Positions 49,657 to 58,077 are shown, counted from the stretch's first letter. The stretch is DNA of 64,000 nt from JACKHA01 sp041401985 (GCA_041401985.1 JAWKTE010000005.1:62001-126000), one strand, 5' to 3'. Numbers and translations are program-made. Notes: generated by a model not told the origin, from the letters alone.

Positions 49657-51009
49657 TCACGTTGCTTTCCGAGGTCGATGGCTGTTGATGTACGGAAGCA
49701 GGACCAGTGCGAGCAGGGACACCAGGGCGACGGTGCTGAAAGCGGTGGCGTAGCCGGCCTGGCCCGCGATTGCGCCGGCGGCGGCGACGGCCCAGACCTC
49801 GCAGAGGTTGGTCGCGCCCATGAAGGTGCTGAACTGGGTCGCGCCGACGGCGGGGTCGGACAGGTCCATGAACAGGGCGTAGGAGGAGGCGACCAGGAGG
49901 CCGACGCCGACGTATATGGGGGCGATGAGGGCCATGAGGGGGATGCCGCTGAGGGCGAGGTGGTCGGCGATGCCGACCAGGCCGATCCACGCGGCGATGG
50001 CGGCGACGGAGGTGGCGACGAGGCGGCGGTGCCCGAGGCGGTCGGCGAGGAGGCCGCCGAGGATGCTGCCGACGATCATGCAGGCGACGACGGGGATGGC
50101 GAAGAACCAGCCGTTCGATTCGGAGGTCGAGCCGCGGTCGAGGAGGAAGGGGCCGACGAGGCCGCCGATGGCCTCGAAGCCGGCGCCGGCGATGAGGGCG
50201 ATGACGATCCCGATCCAGGTGGTGCGGCGTTCGAAGGCGGCGAGGAGGGTTTGGAGGAAGGAGCGGTTCCGTGTGGGTTCCTCCTCGGGCGGATCGCCGT
50301 AGACGCCGGCTTCTGGTGTGGGTGGTGCGTCAGGGTGTGTCGGCACCGACTTGCTCCGAAGACTGCGCAAGTCGGTGGCACGGGGCAGGGGGTAGAACCA
50401 GACGACGGCGAGGGTGAACCAGATGCACCCGAGCAGGATGAGCACGACGTTGTGGGCGCCGATCCACGACTCGGCGGCGAGGGCCAGGCCGCCGAAGGTG
50501 GCGCGGGCCAGGAGGTAGCCGGTCTGCATCCAGGCGGTGAGGCGGGCCCGCTGGGCGTGCGGGATGGTGGAGACGGCCAAGGCGTCGATGGCGACGTCCT
50601 GGGTCGCGGCGCACACGGCGTGGGCGATGAGCAGGCCCGCGGCGATGGCGACGATGTCGGTCAGGTTCAGCAGCGCGAGCGGGAGCAGCGTGAGGCCCAT
50701 GAGGACCTGGGCGACGGTGATCCAGGCGCGGTAGCCCCAGCGCGGGCCGCGGAAGCGGTCGATGGCGGGGGCCCAGAGGAACTTGAAGGCCCACGGGAGG
50801 GCGAGCAGGGAGACGAGGGCGGCGACGTCTTCGACGGGCATGCCGGCGGCGCGGAGGCGGGTTGGCATGGCCCACCAGATGTAGCCGATGGGGGCGCCCT
50901 CGCTGAAGTAGAGGAGGGCGAAGAAGAGGCCGCGCGTGGTGGTGGGGCGGGTGCCGCGCTGGGGGTCTGCGTCTGGTGCGGCGATTGTTGTTGGCGTGGT
51001 GTTGCTCAT
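49657..51009 (-). CDS. MFS transporter (AmpG-like)
   Basis: Predicted 450-residue transporter with about twelve membrane helices. GLFFALLYFSEGAPIGYIWW near residues 27-46 and ALPWAFKFLWAPAIDRFRGP near residue 70 are the AmpG-type pattern, seen in muropeptide and related permeases. The central cytoplasmic loop is enlarged by RATDLRSLRSKSVPTHPDAP, encoded by a family A palindrome, and ends in an acidic stretch. The second half begins IGIVIALIAGAGFEAIGGLV. The gene is followed by the DUF1275 gene on the same strand upstream by six bases. The substrate is not predictable. Confidence 0.87.
   Translation of the reverse strand: MSNTTPTTIAAPDADPQRGTRPTTTRGLFFALLYFSEGAPIGYIWWAMPTRLRAAGMPVEDVAALVSLLALPWAFKFLWAPAIDRFRGPRWGYRAWITVAQVLMGLTLLPLALLNLTDIVAIAAGLLIAHAVCAATQDVAIDALAVSTIPHAQRARLTAWMQTGYLLARATFGGLALAAESWIGAHNVVLILLGCIWFTLAVVWFYPLPRATDLRSLRSKSVPTHPDAPPTPEAGVYGDPPEEEPTRNRSFLQTLLAAFERRTTWIGIVIALIAGAGFEAIGGLVGPFLLDRGSTSESNGWFFAIPVVACMIVGSILGGLLADRLGHRRLVATSVAAIAAWIGLVGIADHLALSGIPLMALIAPIYVGVGLLVASSYALFMDLSDPAVGATQFSTFMGATNLCEVWAVAAAGAIAGQAGYATAFSTVALVSLLALVLLPYINSHRPRKAT
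50342..50379 (-). repeat. Family A palindrome inside the MFS transporter gene (copy 2)
   Basis: The arms CACCGACTTGC (50344-50354) and GCAAGTCGGTG (50367-50377) are identical to those of copy 1 at 10853. Read in the host gene's direction it has the same orientation and frame, giving ATDLRSLRSKSV against ATDLRSPRSKSV. Confidence 0.85.
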
Positions 51010-51015
51010 GCGCCC

Positions 51016-51651
51016 TCACTCGCGCAGGCGGCGTTTGACGAGGCGGTAGGCGAGGCCGAGCGCGAGGAGGATCCCCGCGGGCACGAGCAGGGCGTCGGCG
51101 CCGAGGCGGGCTTCGAGGAGCCAGCCGGCGAATCCGCCGAGGGTGAACGCGGCGAGGAGGGCGGAGAGGAGGGCGAGTTTCCAGCGTTCGGCGGGGCGGC
51201 CTCGGGCGATGCGGCCGAGCAGGACGCCGATGTCGGTGGCGATGCCGGTCATGTGTGTGGTGCGGATGATGAGCCGGCCGTAGGTGGCGGCGAGCGCATT
51301 CTGCATGCCCGAGCCGATGGCGGCGGCGGTGACGGCGATGAGGGGGGCGGGCTTGAGCAGGAGGGCGGCGAGGGCGATGAGGCATGCCTCGGCGATGAGG
51401 GCCAGGCCGTAGGCGCGCCCGCCGCGGAGGGAGACCTCGCCGACCAGCGCGCCGGAGATGGCGGCGCCGAGGACGAAGCCGAGGGTGATGCTGGCCAGGG
51501 GGATGGCGTGGACGAAGTCGCCGCTGGCGATGTCGCCACTGACGCGGGAGAGGCTGCCGGTGAGGTGGGTGACGGGGAGGGACCCGGCGGCGAGCGTCGC
51601 GGCGTTGACCATGCCGGCGATGGCGGCGAGGCCCGCGCCGCCGGCGAACAT
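51016..51651 (-). CDS. DUF1275 (YoaK-type) membrane protein
   Basis: Predicted 211-residue protein with six or so helices. The family pattern is seen in AGMVNAATLAAGSLPVTHLT-GS near residues 13-34, SITLGFVLGAAISGALVGE, and AIGSGMQNALAATYGRLIIR followed by TTHMTGIATDIGVLLGR. The first in-frame ATG before the fold is at 51651; the frame is open to 51987, but the upstream part belongs to the displaced C terminus of the nitrilase gene. It ends six bases before the MFS gene starts, so the two are probably co-transcribed. The transported substrate is unknown. Confidence 0.85.
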   Translation of the reverse strand: MFAGGAGLAAIAGMVNAATLAAGSLPVTHLTGSLSRVSGDIASGDFVHAIPLASITLGFVLGAAISGALVGEVSLRGGRAYGLALIAEACLIALAALLLKPAPLIAVTAAAIGSGMQNALAATYGRLIIRTTHMTGIATDIGVLLGRIARGRPAERWKLALLSALLAAFTLGGFAGWLLEARLGADALLVPAGILLALGLAYRLVKRRLRE

Positions 51652-51829
51652 CCAGGCGGGCGGCCTGGGGTCGGGGGTGTTGATGGCGTTGGCCCTGTTG
51701 ATCGTGGGAAGCGCGGGGGTGAGGGTCTGGGGGGCTTGGCGGGCGTTTGGATGGTGTCGAACACGCCCGCATGTCCTCCGGGTGGTGGGGTTGGGCGGCG
51801 AATTGCGTATGTCGCGTGGAGCCGCGGCG

Positions 51830-53455
51830 TCAGACTTCCATCGGTCCGCGCTCGGGGTCGGTGTAGCGGACGGCGTAGAGGTCCTGCGGCGGTCGGTCCA
51901 GGGTCGGACGGTGCCGTCGGTGCGGTTGCGGCGGAGGAGGAGTTCGAGGTCGACGTCCTTGACGACGACGGTTTCGATGTTGGGCATGCTCTCGCTGGCG
52001 ACGGCGTCGCGGGCGAAGGGGAAATCGGAGGGCGGAGCACGCGCACTGGGCGTAGTGCATGTCGGCGTTGTCGACGAAGGGCATCATACCGGCGCAACCG
52101 GCGATGGCGACGTACATCTGGTTCTCGATGGCGCGGGCCTGGGAGCAGTGTCGGACGCGGAGGTAGCCGTAGCGCTCGTCGGTGTTGAAGGGGACGAAGA
52201 GGATTTTGGCGCCCTTTGCGGCGGCGACGCGTGCGAGCTCGGGGAACTCGGAGTCGTAGCAGATGAGGATGGCGACCTTGCCGCGGTCGGTGTCGAAGAC
52301 CTCGACGCTGTTGCCTGGGCTGACGCCCCACCAGCGGCGTTCGTTGGGTGTGATCTGGATCTTGTACTGCTTGCCGATGGTGCCGTCGCGTCGGAAGAGG
52401 TAGGAGATGTTGAACAGGTCGGCGCCCTCGACGGCGAACTGGGAGCCGCCGACGATGTTGACGTTGTAGCGGATGGCCAGGTCGTTGAAGAGTTCGAGGT
52501 ACTGGGGGGTGTACTCGGCGAGGCGTCGGGCGGCGGTGGAGGGGCGGCCGCTCTCGAAGAGGCTGAGGAGCTGGGTGGTGAAGAGTTCGGGGAAGACGAC
52601 GAAGTCGGACTTGTAGTCGGAGCCGACGTCGACGATGAACTCGCACTGCTTGGCGAACTCGTCGAAGGACTCGACGCGGCGCATGAGGTACTGGACGAGG
52701 CAGAGGCGGACGTGGCTGACGGCCTTGAAGCGCTGGGCTGGGTCCTTGACGTGGTCGTGGTTGAGCCATTCGAGGAAGGTGGCGTAGCCGCGGGACTCGG
52801 TGTCGCTGGGGAAGTAGTTGGGGATGAGGCCCCGGAGCGCGAAGCCGTTGGAGATCTGGACGGTCAGGACGGGGTCGTAGAGTTTCTTGGCTACGACGTG
52901 GTCGACGTACTCGGCGGCGGACATGTGGTCGGCGTGCTGGTGGTAGCCGGGGATGCGGCCGGCGATGATGATGCGGCCGATGTTGCGGCTGCGGGCGAGC
53001 TGCTTGCGGGCCTCGTAGAGGCGGCGGGCGAGTTTGAGGCCGCGGAACTCGGGATCGACCATGATCTCGATGCCGTAGAGGGTGTCGCCGAGTGCGTCGT
53101 GGTTGCGGATGTAGCCGGAGTCGGCGATGGCCTTCCAGTTGTGCCACTCCTCGTGCTTCTCGAAGTCGACGATGAGGCTGGAGGCGGAGGCGACGAGCTC
53201 GCCGTCGTACTCGATGCAGAACTGGCCTTCGGGGAAGATGCGGAGCTGGCTTCGGATCTGCTCGATGTCCCAGGCGCCCATGGTGGGGAAGGCGCGTTTC
53301 TGGAGTCGGATGAGGGCGTCGAAGTCCTCGATGCGGAGGTTGCGGACGACGAGTTTGGTCTCGAACTCGCCGAGGTCGAGCGGCGCGACGGGGCGGGGGA
53401 GGCGGTTGGCGTCGGGAAGGGGCGTTGGTTCGTTCGTTGGCGTGGTCTGATCCAT
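51830..53455 (-). CDS. Bifunctional GNAT acetyltransferase / carbon-nitrogen hydrolase
   Basis: Predicted 541-residue protein. Residues 35-190 are a GNAT domain (LVVRNLRIEDFDALIRLQKR, GIEIMVDPEFRGLKLARRLY). From about residue 225 comes a nitrilase domain with the Glu-Lys-Cys triad: VVFPELFTTQ, QYKIQITPNERRWW and VAILICYDSEFPELAR. The fused architecture is known from several phyla; substrates are unclear. The last 50 or so residues as read are Arg/Pro-rich and unlike the family. Another frame there gives SDFPFARDAVASESMPNIET and VVVKDVDLELLLRRNRTDG, and the original frame resumes at DLYAVRYTDPERGPMEV. Two compensating frameshifts near 52030 and 51885 are therefore likely, probably sequence errors. 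Confidence 0.88.
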   Translation of the reverse strand: MDQTTPTNEPTPLPDANRLPRPVAPLDLGEFETKLVVRNLRIEDFDALIRLQKRAFPTMGAWDIEQIRSQLRIFPEGQFCIEYDGELVASASSLIVDFEKHEEWHNWKAIADSGYIRNHDALGDTLYGIEIMVDPEFRGLKLARRLYEARKQLARSRNIGRIIIAGRIPGYHQHADHMSAAEYVDHVVAKKLYDPVLTVQISNGFALRGLIPNYFPSDTESRGYATFLEWLNHDHVKDPAQRFKAVSHVRLCLVQYLMRRVESFDEFAKQCEFIVDVGSDYKSDFVVFPELFTTQLLSLFESGRPSTAARRLAEYTPQYLELFNDLAIRYNVNIVGGSQFAVEGADLFNISYLFRRDGTIGKQYKIQITPNERRWWGVSPGNSVEVFDTDRGKVAILICYDSEFPELARVAAAKGAKILFVPFNTDERYGYLRVRHCSQARAIENQMYVAIAGCAGMMPFVDNADMHYAQCACSALRFPLRPRRRRQREHAQHRNRRRQGRRPRTPPPPQPHRRHRPTLDRPPQDLYAVRYTDPERGPMEV

Positions 53456-53475
53456 GACCAGGCATACTAGGGGGT

Positions 53476-53536
53476 GGAGTGACGGAGTGACCAAGTGACG
53501 GAGTGACGCAGTGACGGAGTGACGCAGTGACGAAGA
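53476..53536 (+). repeat. GTGACNNA octamer repeat before the GNAT/nitrilase gene
   Basis: About seven octamers of the form GTGACGGA, GTGACCAA, GTGACGCA and GTGACGAA lie head to tail, starting 20 bases upstream of the minus-strand GNAT/nitrilase start. The complementary unit is repeated at 53664-53700, so the two arrays form an imperfect inverted pair around a 127-base middle. Confidence 0.8.
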
Positions 53537-53663
53537 GGAGAGGCTGGCGGAGCGATCGGCGCGGCCGCGAGGTACTCCGACAAGGCCCTTTCGGGCGCTC
53601 GCTTTCGTTCGATCCAGGCGCCACCACGGTGCCGGACTCCGTCCCTTCGTCTCTCTGTCTCTT

Positions 53664-53700
53664 GCTTCGTCACTGCGTCACTTGGTCACTCCGTCACTCT
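53664..53700 (-). repeat. TCACTNNG octamer repeat after guaB
   Basis: Units CTTCGTCA, CTGCGTCA, CTTGGTCA and CTCCGTCA end right at the guaB stop codon. They are the complement of the GTGACNNA array at 53476-53536 and match the CACTNNGT array at 11698-11734. Confidence 0.8.
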
Positions 53701-55205
53701 CAGTGCCGCAGGCTTTCGACGGAGTAGTTGGGGGCTTCCTTGGTGATCTGGATGTCGTGGGGGTGGTTCTCGATGACGGTGGCGCCGGTGACGCGGCAGA
53801 AGCGGGCGTGCTGGCGGAGGTCGTCGATGGTGCGGCAGCCGCAGTAGCCCATGGCCGAGCGGAGACCTCCGACGAGTTGGTAGACGAAGTCGGCCAGCGA
53901 GCCGCGGTACGGCACGAGGCCCTCGACGCCCTCGGGGACGAACTTGAGCACGGGCTTGCCGTCGGGGCCGAGTTTTTCGGCCTGGCGGTAGCGGTCGGCG
54001 GAGCCGGCGTTCATGGCGCCTTCTGAGCCCATGCCTCGGTAGGCCTTGTAGCGTCGCCCGTGGCTGATGACGTGCTCGCCGGGGGACTCGTCGAGGCCTG
54101 CGAAGAGCGAGCCCATCATGACGCAGTGGGCCCCGGCGACGAGGGCCTTGGGGATGTCGCCGGAGGTGCGGATGCCGCCGTCGGCGATGACGGGCACGGC
54201 GGGGTCGGCCGAGGCGACGCCGGCGACGGCCTCCATGACGGCGGTGATCTGGGGCATGCCCACGCCGGTGACGACGCGGGTGGTGCAGATGGAGCCGGGG
54301 CCGATGCCGACCTTGACGGCATCCGCGCCGGCGTGGACCAGGTCGCGGGCGGCGTCGGCGGTGGCGATGTTGCCGGCGATGACGTCGATGGCGTGGCGGC
54401 GTTTGATTTCACGGACGGTGCTGAGCACGTTCTCGGAGTGCCCGTGGGCGGTGTCGACGACGAGCACGTCGACCTCGGCGGCGATCAGGGCCTCGACGCG
54501 GTCGAACTGGTTGACGCCGACGGCGGCGCCGCAGCGGAGGCGCCCGTGGGCGTCGGTGTTGGCGGCGGGGAACTGGGCGAGGCGGTCGATGTCCCGCATC
54601 GTGATGAGGCCGGCGAGGTGGAAGTTGTCGTCGACGAGGAGGAGTTTTTCGACCTTGTTGGCGTTGAGGATGACCTCGGCCTGGGCGAGGGTGGTGGCGG
54701 GCGGGGCCGTGATGAGGCCCGAGCCGGTCATGACCTTGGCGACGGGCGTTGCGGGGTCTTCGACGAACTTGAGGTCGCGTCGGGTGATGATGCCCAGGAC
54801 CTTGCCGCCCGCCTTGCCGGTCATGCCGCGCGAGCCGCCGGCGGCGTTCTCGGTGACGGGGAAGCCGGAGACGCCGAACTGTCGCATGAGTTCGCGGGCG
54901 CGGCCGACGGTGTCGGTGGGCCCGAGGGTGAGGGGGTCGGCGATGACGCCGTTGGCGGATCGTTTGACCTTGGCGACCTCGCGTGCCTGGACGTCGGGGG
55001 GGAGGTTCTTGTGGATGATGCCGATGCCGCCCTGGGCCGCGAGCGCGATGGCGAGCGCGGACTCGGTGACGGTGTCCATCGGGGCCGAGACGAGGGGATG
55101 TTGAGGCGGATGTTGCGTGTGAGGCGCGTGGAGGTGTCGGCGTCGGCGGGCATGACGCCGGAGCGGCGTGATGAGCAGCACGTCGTCGAACGTGATGCCG
55201 TCCAT
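53700..55205 (-). CDS. guaB: IMP dehydrogenase
   Basis: Predicted enzyme of about 500 residues that oxidises IMP to XMP, the first step of guanine nucleotide synthesis. It begins MDGITFDDVLLITPL. Then come LVSAPMDTVTESALAIALAA, two CBS-type segments (residues about 95-215), the active-site loop GIGPGSICTTRVVTGVGMPQ, PVIADGGIRTSGDIPKALVA and YRGMGSEGAMNAGSADRY. Between residues 15 and 37 the frame as read is Arg/His-rich, while another frame gives SGVMPADADTSTRLTRNIRL. Two compensating shifts lie near 55160-55170 and the G4 run at 55094-55097. Because the enzyme is conserved and usually essential, sequence errors are more likely than real mutations. Confidence 0.92.
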   Translation of the reverse strand: MDGITFDDVLLITPLRRHARRRRHLHAPHTQHPPQHPLVSAPMDTVTESALAIALAAQGGIGIIHKNLPPDVQAREVAKVKRSANGVIADPLTLGPTDTVGRARELMRQFGVSGFPVTENAAGGSRGMTGKAGGKVLGIITRRDLKFVEDPATPVAKVMTGSGLITAPPATTLAQAEVILNANKVEKLLLVDDNFHLAGLITMRDIDRLAQFPAANTDAHGRLRCGAAVGVNQFDRVEALIAAEVDVLVVDTAHGHSENVLSTVREIKRRHAIDVIAGNIATADAARDLVHAGADAVKVGIGPGSICTTRVVTGVGMPQITAVMEAVAGVASADPAVPVIADGGIRTSGDIPKALVAGAHCVMMGSLFAGLDESPGEHVISHGRRYKAYRGMGSEGAMNAGSADRYRQAEKLGPDGKPVLKFVPEGVEGLVPYRGSLADFVYQLVGGLRSAMGYCGCRTIDDLRQHARFCRVTGATVIENHPHDIQITKEAPNYSVESLRH

Positions 55206-55564
55206 GATGATTTGGAGGTTGGGGTGGGGGCGACTGGGGCGCGGCTGATGTCGAGTTCGGCGTCGCGCCCGATGCGCGCCAAGTGCCGAGTGGTTTGTCC
55301 CGCCCGGTCCATCTGGCCCGACCGCGTTGCCCCCCGTGGGCTGGGGCGTGATCGATCGCTGGGTTGTTAGGGTCTCCATGGGATAGCGTAGGGGGGAGTG
55401 GGGGGGAGTCAAGACGGGCAGGTGCAGCGGGGCTTCTCTGGGGTTGCGGGCGTTCCGCCCGCTGTTCCGCTGCATTCTCCCGGGAACCGGTGCCTCGGAA
55501 ACCAGATCGTCCGGCTGCGGGCGGAGCGCCCGCAACCCCATCTCTCCATGGACCCGCGGAGTCC
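55206..55564. repeat. Intergenic region with a 22-base inverted repeat
   Basis: Arms at 55441-55462 and 55517-55538 (GGGTTGCGGGCG and its complement, then GCCCGC) pair over 22 bases with one mismatch, 54 bases apart. It lies between the DUF1579 gene and guaB, both on the minus strand, and could end the DUF1579 transcript or be another dispersed repeat. G-runs occur at 55391-55409. No gene is supported in this stretch. Confidence 0.65.
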
Positions 55565-56071
55565 CTACTTCACCCGGCGATACTCCGCCGTCATGAACCT
55601 GTTCCACGAGCCGTCGGGCATCTTCATCTGGGACCACATGGCGCGGGTGTTGTCGTCCTTGAGTTGCTGGACGTCCTGGTAGTCGGCGGACTCGCCGGGG
55701 CGGGCCATGTCGGGGCCGTTGGTGTTGAGGGGGAGGGTCACGCCGTCGGCGTCCATCGTGCCCTCGTAGATGAACATGAAGGCCATGGGCGAGCCGACCC
55801 AGGAGCCGACGAAGCGCTGTTTGGCGGGGTCGTAGCCCAGGAGGCAGACGTAGGACATGTCGCCGCCGCCGGGCATCTCGCCGGTGCCCTCGATCTGGAT
55901 CCAGAGGTCGCCGATGGCGCGGATGGTCTCGCGCCCGATGGCCTTCATGGGCGGGTCGCCCGGCTTCATGACGCACTCGTGCTCGAAGGTCCACTGGCCG
56001 ACGAAGCGGCGGAGCCAGTCGTGCTGGGGCAGGGGCTTGGGGTGGCAGTCCATGGGCGGGTCCTGGCTCAT
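55565..56071 (-). CDS. DUF1579 family protein
   Basis: Predicted 168-residue soluble protein. The pattern LRRFVGQWTFEHECVMKPGD, GRETIRAIGDLWIQIEGTGE, CLLGYDPAKQRFVGSWVGSP and FIYEGTMDADGVTLPLNTNG matches DUF1579, a lipocalin-like beta-barrel family of unknown function. Length is normal and there is no signal peptide. The gene is on the same strand as the SRPBCC-ArsR pair upstream and about 90 bases away, so it may share their transcript; such genes are often found beside SRPBCC and ArsR genes. Confidence 0.88.
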   Translation of the reverse strand: MSQDPPMDCHPKPLPQHDWLRRFVGQWTFEHECVMKPGDPPMKAIGRETIRAIGDLWIQIEGTGEMPGGGDMSYVCLLGYDPAKQRFVGSWVGSPMAFMFIYEGTMDADGVTLPLNTNGPDMARPGESADYQDVQQLKDDNTRAMWSQMKMPDGSWNRFMTAEYRRVK

Positions 56072-56160
56072 GTTGGGGGTCCTTGGGTGGTTGGGGGAAG
56101 GGTATCAGCGAGGCGGCTTGCCGGGCACTCGCTTGCGCGTCGCGTTCGCTGGGAATGGGA

Positions 56161-56655
56161 TCAGCGGCGTTCGGCGCGGCGTTGGACGCGTTCGAGTTCG
56201 TGGGCCCAGCCCATCTGCACGCCCTCGCGGTGCTCGGGCGTGATGAGGCCGATGGCGCGGTGGACGATCGAGAGCAACGAGGCCTGGGCGTCTTCCTTCA
56301 GGCGGTACTGCACGTGGGAGACTGCGGGGTAGGACATGAACAGCGGGCCGCAGAGTTCCAAGAGGCGTGGCGGCTTGATGACCTGGACGTGGGCCCAGAG
56401 GTGTCCGGTGTTGTCGCCCAGGTCGCGGAAGTAGCGGCCGCCGGGCCAGGGCTCGAGTCTGAGTGGGAAGGGCGAGCCGTCGGGCATTGTGCTGTCGGGG
56501 CCCATTTCGGCGAGCAGGGCGTCCCAGACGGTCTGGACGGGTGCGGCGATGCGCTGCTGCTTGGCGATGTGGAGGGTTGTGATGGACTCGTCGAGGGCGG
56601 GCGAGGTGTTGGGGTGGGCATGTGCGGCGGCGTCTTGAATCGTGGACGAGCTCAT
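56161..56655 (-). CDS. SRPBCC (AHSA1-like) domain protein
   Basis: Predicted 164-residue protein of the START/Bet v1-like fold, which binds hydrophobic ligands. The domain starts at about residue 28 with TTLHIAKQQRIAAPVQTVWD; after it come PGGRYFRDLGDNTGHLWAHV and LLELCGPLFMSYPAVSHVQY. The first 27 residues are an unstructured leader. The ATG overlaps the ArsR stop (ATGA), so it is translationally coupled to the regulator. ArsR-SRPBCC pairs are common. The ligand and enzymatic activity, if any, are unknown. Confidence 0.87.
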   Translation of the reverse strand: MSSSTIQDAAAHAHPNTSPALDESITTLHIAKQQRIAAPVQTVWDALLAEMGPDSTMPDGSPFPLRLEPWPGGRYFRDLGDNTGHLWAHVQVIKPPRLLELCGPLFMSYPAVSHVQYRLKEDAQASLLSIVHRAIGLITPEHREGVQMGWAHELERVQRRAERR

Positions 56656-57110
56656 GGCGTGTTCTCCTGACGCCCGACGGCGTCGTTCGGTGCGGTGGGG
56701 GTGCGGGTGGAAGCGGCGTCGGTCGGCGTGCTGCGGTTTGGTCGCGGACGGGGCGTGTCGTCGCGGGCCATCGCCTCGGCCCGGGCTTTGACACGGTCGA
56801 TCTGGTGGCTCCACAGGCGTTCGAAGCGCATGGTCCACTCCATGACGGCGCGCACCTGCTCGGCGCGGACGCTGTAGAGGCGCTCGCGACCCCGGCGTCG
56901 GACGGCGACCAGTCCGGCGGCGCGGAGGACTCCGAGGTGTTTCGAGACGGACGGCTGGGCGATGGCGAGGGCGTCGACGAGGTCGGTGACGGGTGACTCG
57001 CCGCGCTCGCCCAGGAGTTCCATGAGGCGGCGGCGGCGTGGGTCGCCCAACGCGACGAACACGTCCGGGGCGCCTTCCTCGGCGGTTGGTTCGACCTGTG
57101 TCGCAGGCAC
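56652..57110 (-). CDS. ArsR-family transcriptional regulator
   Basis: Predicted 152-residue winged-helix regulator. The DNA-binding region is FVALGDPRRRRLMELLGERG followed by DALAIAQPSVSKHLGVLRAA and GLVAVRRRGRERLYSVRAEQ, ending near residue 85. The C-terminal third is a low-complexity Pro/Thr/Arg tail. No Cys metal site is present, so the signal is probably not a metal. The GTG start lies about seven bases after a strong -10 box, so the message may have almost no leader. An inverted repeat overlapping the promoter is a likely operator for self-control. Confidence 0.9.
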   Translation of the reverse strand: MPATQVEPTAEEGAPDVFVALGDPRRRRLMELLGERGESPVTDLVDALAIAQPSVSKHLGVLRAAGLVAVRRRGRERLYSVRAEQVRAVMEWTMRFERLWSHQIDRVKARAEAMARDDTPRPRPNRSTPTDAASTRTPTAPNDAVGRQENTP

Positions 57111-57116
57111 GCCTCA

Positions 57117-57144
57117 AATATATTCTATACACGGAATATGTCAA
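57117..57144 (-). promoter_or_regulatory. Sigma-70-type promoter with overlapping operator for arsR-SRPBCC
   Basis: Read on the minus strand, a perfect -35 box TTGACA (57139-57144) and a -10 box TATATT (57117-57122) are 16 bases apart. ATATTC and GAATAT (57120-57139) form an inverted repeat with an 8-base gap between and partly over the boxes, as ArsR operators do. Transcription would begin near 57109-57111, practically at the GTG start at 57110. Confidence 0.75.
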
Positions 57145-57231
57145 GCCCAACGGCGAGAATCGGGGCGAATCGCGCCGTTGCCGCGCCGCCGCACCGAGCC
57201 AGCATCCACCCGCCACCTATCCTGCCTCTGC

Positions 57232-58077
57232 ATGTGCACGGTTTCGGTCATCGCGTTGCGGCGGGGGTTCCGGCTGGTCTCCAACAGGGACGAGCAGCAC
57301 TCGCGCCCGGAGTCGGCGGCCCCGGCGTGGCGGTCGATGCCGCCGGCGGCGGGGTTCGGTAAGGCGATGGGCGAGGGCGGGGGTTTGCGGGCGATCTGGC
57401 CGGCGGACCTGCGGGCGGACGGGTCGGAGGGCGGGACGTGGATCGGGGCGTCGGAGCGTGGGATGGCGCTGACGCTGCTGAACTACAACCTGACGCCTGC
57501 GCCGACGTTGCCGGTGGAGCCGCGATCTCGGGGCGATCTGATCCCTTCGCTGCTGCACTTGAACAGCGCGCACGCGGTGGCGGCGGCTTTGCACGAGGCG
57601 GACCTGTCGGCGTTTGCGCCGTTCCGGCTGATCGCGGTGGAGCGGCCGACGCCGGAGGAGGCGGTGCTGGTGGCGGAGGTGCGGTGGAACCGGAGCACCG
57701 TGAGCAGCGCGTGGCATCGGGCGCCGGTGTGCTTTGCGAGCAGCGGGCTTGGTGACCACCTTGTTGACGTGCGTCTGCCGTTGTTCGAGCGGATCGTGGC
57801 GTCGGAGATCGACCGGATCCACGAGGGCGATCCCGACGGCGGCGGCGACGCCGGGCGCGACGCGCTCGCGGCGATCCAGGACGCGTTCCACGCCCACGCC
57901 TGGCCCGAGCGACGCCACGTCAGCGTGATGATGCACCGCGACGCGGCTCGGACGGTCAGCACCACATCGGTCGAGGTCGTGCGCGATGGGTGGACGGGGC
58001 GGGCGAAGGTGCGGATGGACTTCACGCCGGTTCCGGTCGAGGCCGCTGCGAACCAGGTGGGCGCGGCCAGCGAGTGA
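57232..58077 (+). CDS. NRDE family protein (TANGO2-like)
   Basis: Predicted 281-residue protein of the NRDE/TANGO2 family. The N terminus MCTVSVIALRRGFRLVSNRD followed by EQHSRP shows the signature NRDE and the conserved Cys at position 2, which could be exposed as in Ntn-type hydrolases. Further blocks are GGTWIGASERGMALTLLNYN and SRGDLIPSLL. The family has been linked to heme or lipid handling in eukaryotes; in bacteria its role is unclear. The ATG at 57232 is required to place Cys2 correctly. The gene is divergent from arsR, and its promoter must lie within about 90 bases. Confidence 0.9.
   Translation: MCTVSVIALRRGFRLVSNRDEQHSRPESAAPAWRSMPPAAGFGKAMGEGGGLRAIWPADLRADGSEGGTWIGASERGMALTLLNYNLTPAPTLPVEPRSRGDLIPSLLHLNSAHAVAAALHEADLSAFAPFRLIAVERPTPEEAVLVAEVRWNRSTVSSAWHRAPVCFASSGLGDHLVDVRLPLFERIVASEIDRIHEGDPDGGGDAGRDALAAIQDAFHAHAWPERRHVSVMMHRDAARTVSTTSVEVVRDGWTGRAKVRMDFTPVPVEAAANQVGAASE

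Noticed and set aside
55391..55445. G-quadruplex from four G-runs upstream of guaB
   Set aside because: Two of the loops are nine or ten bases long, which makes a stable structure doubtful.
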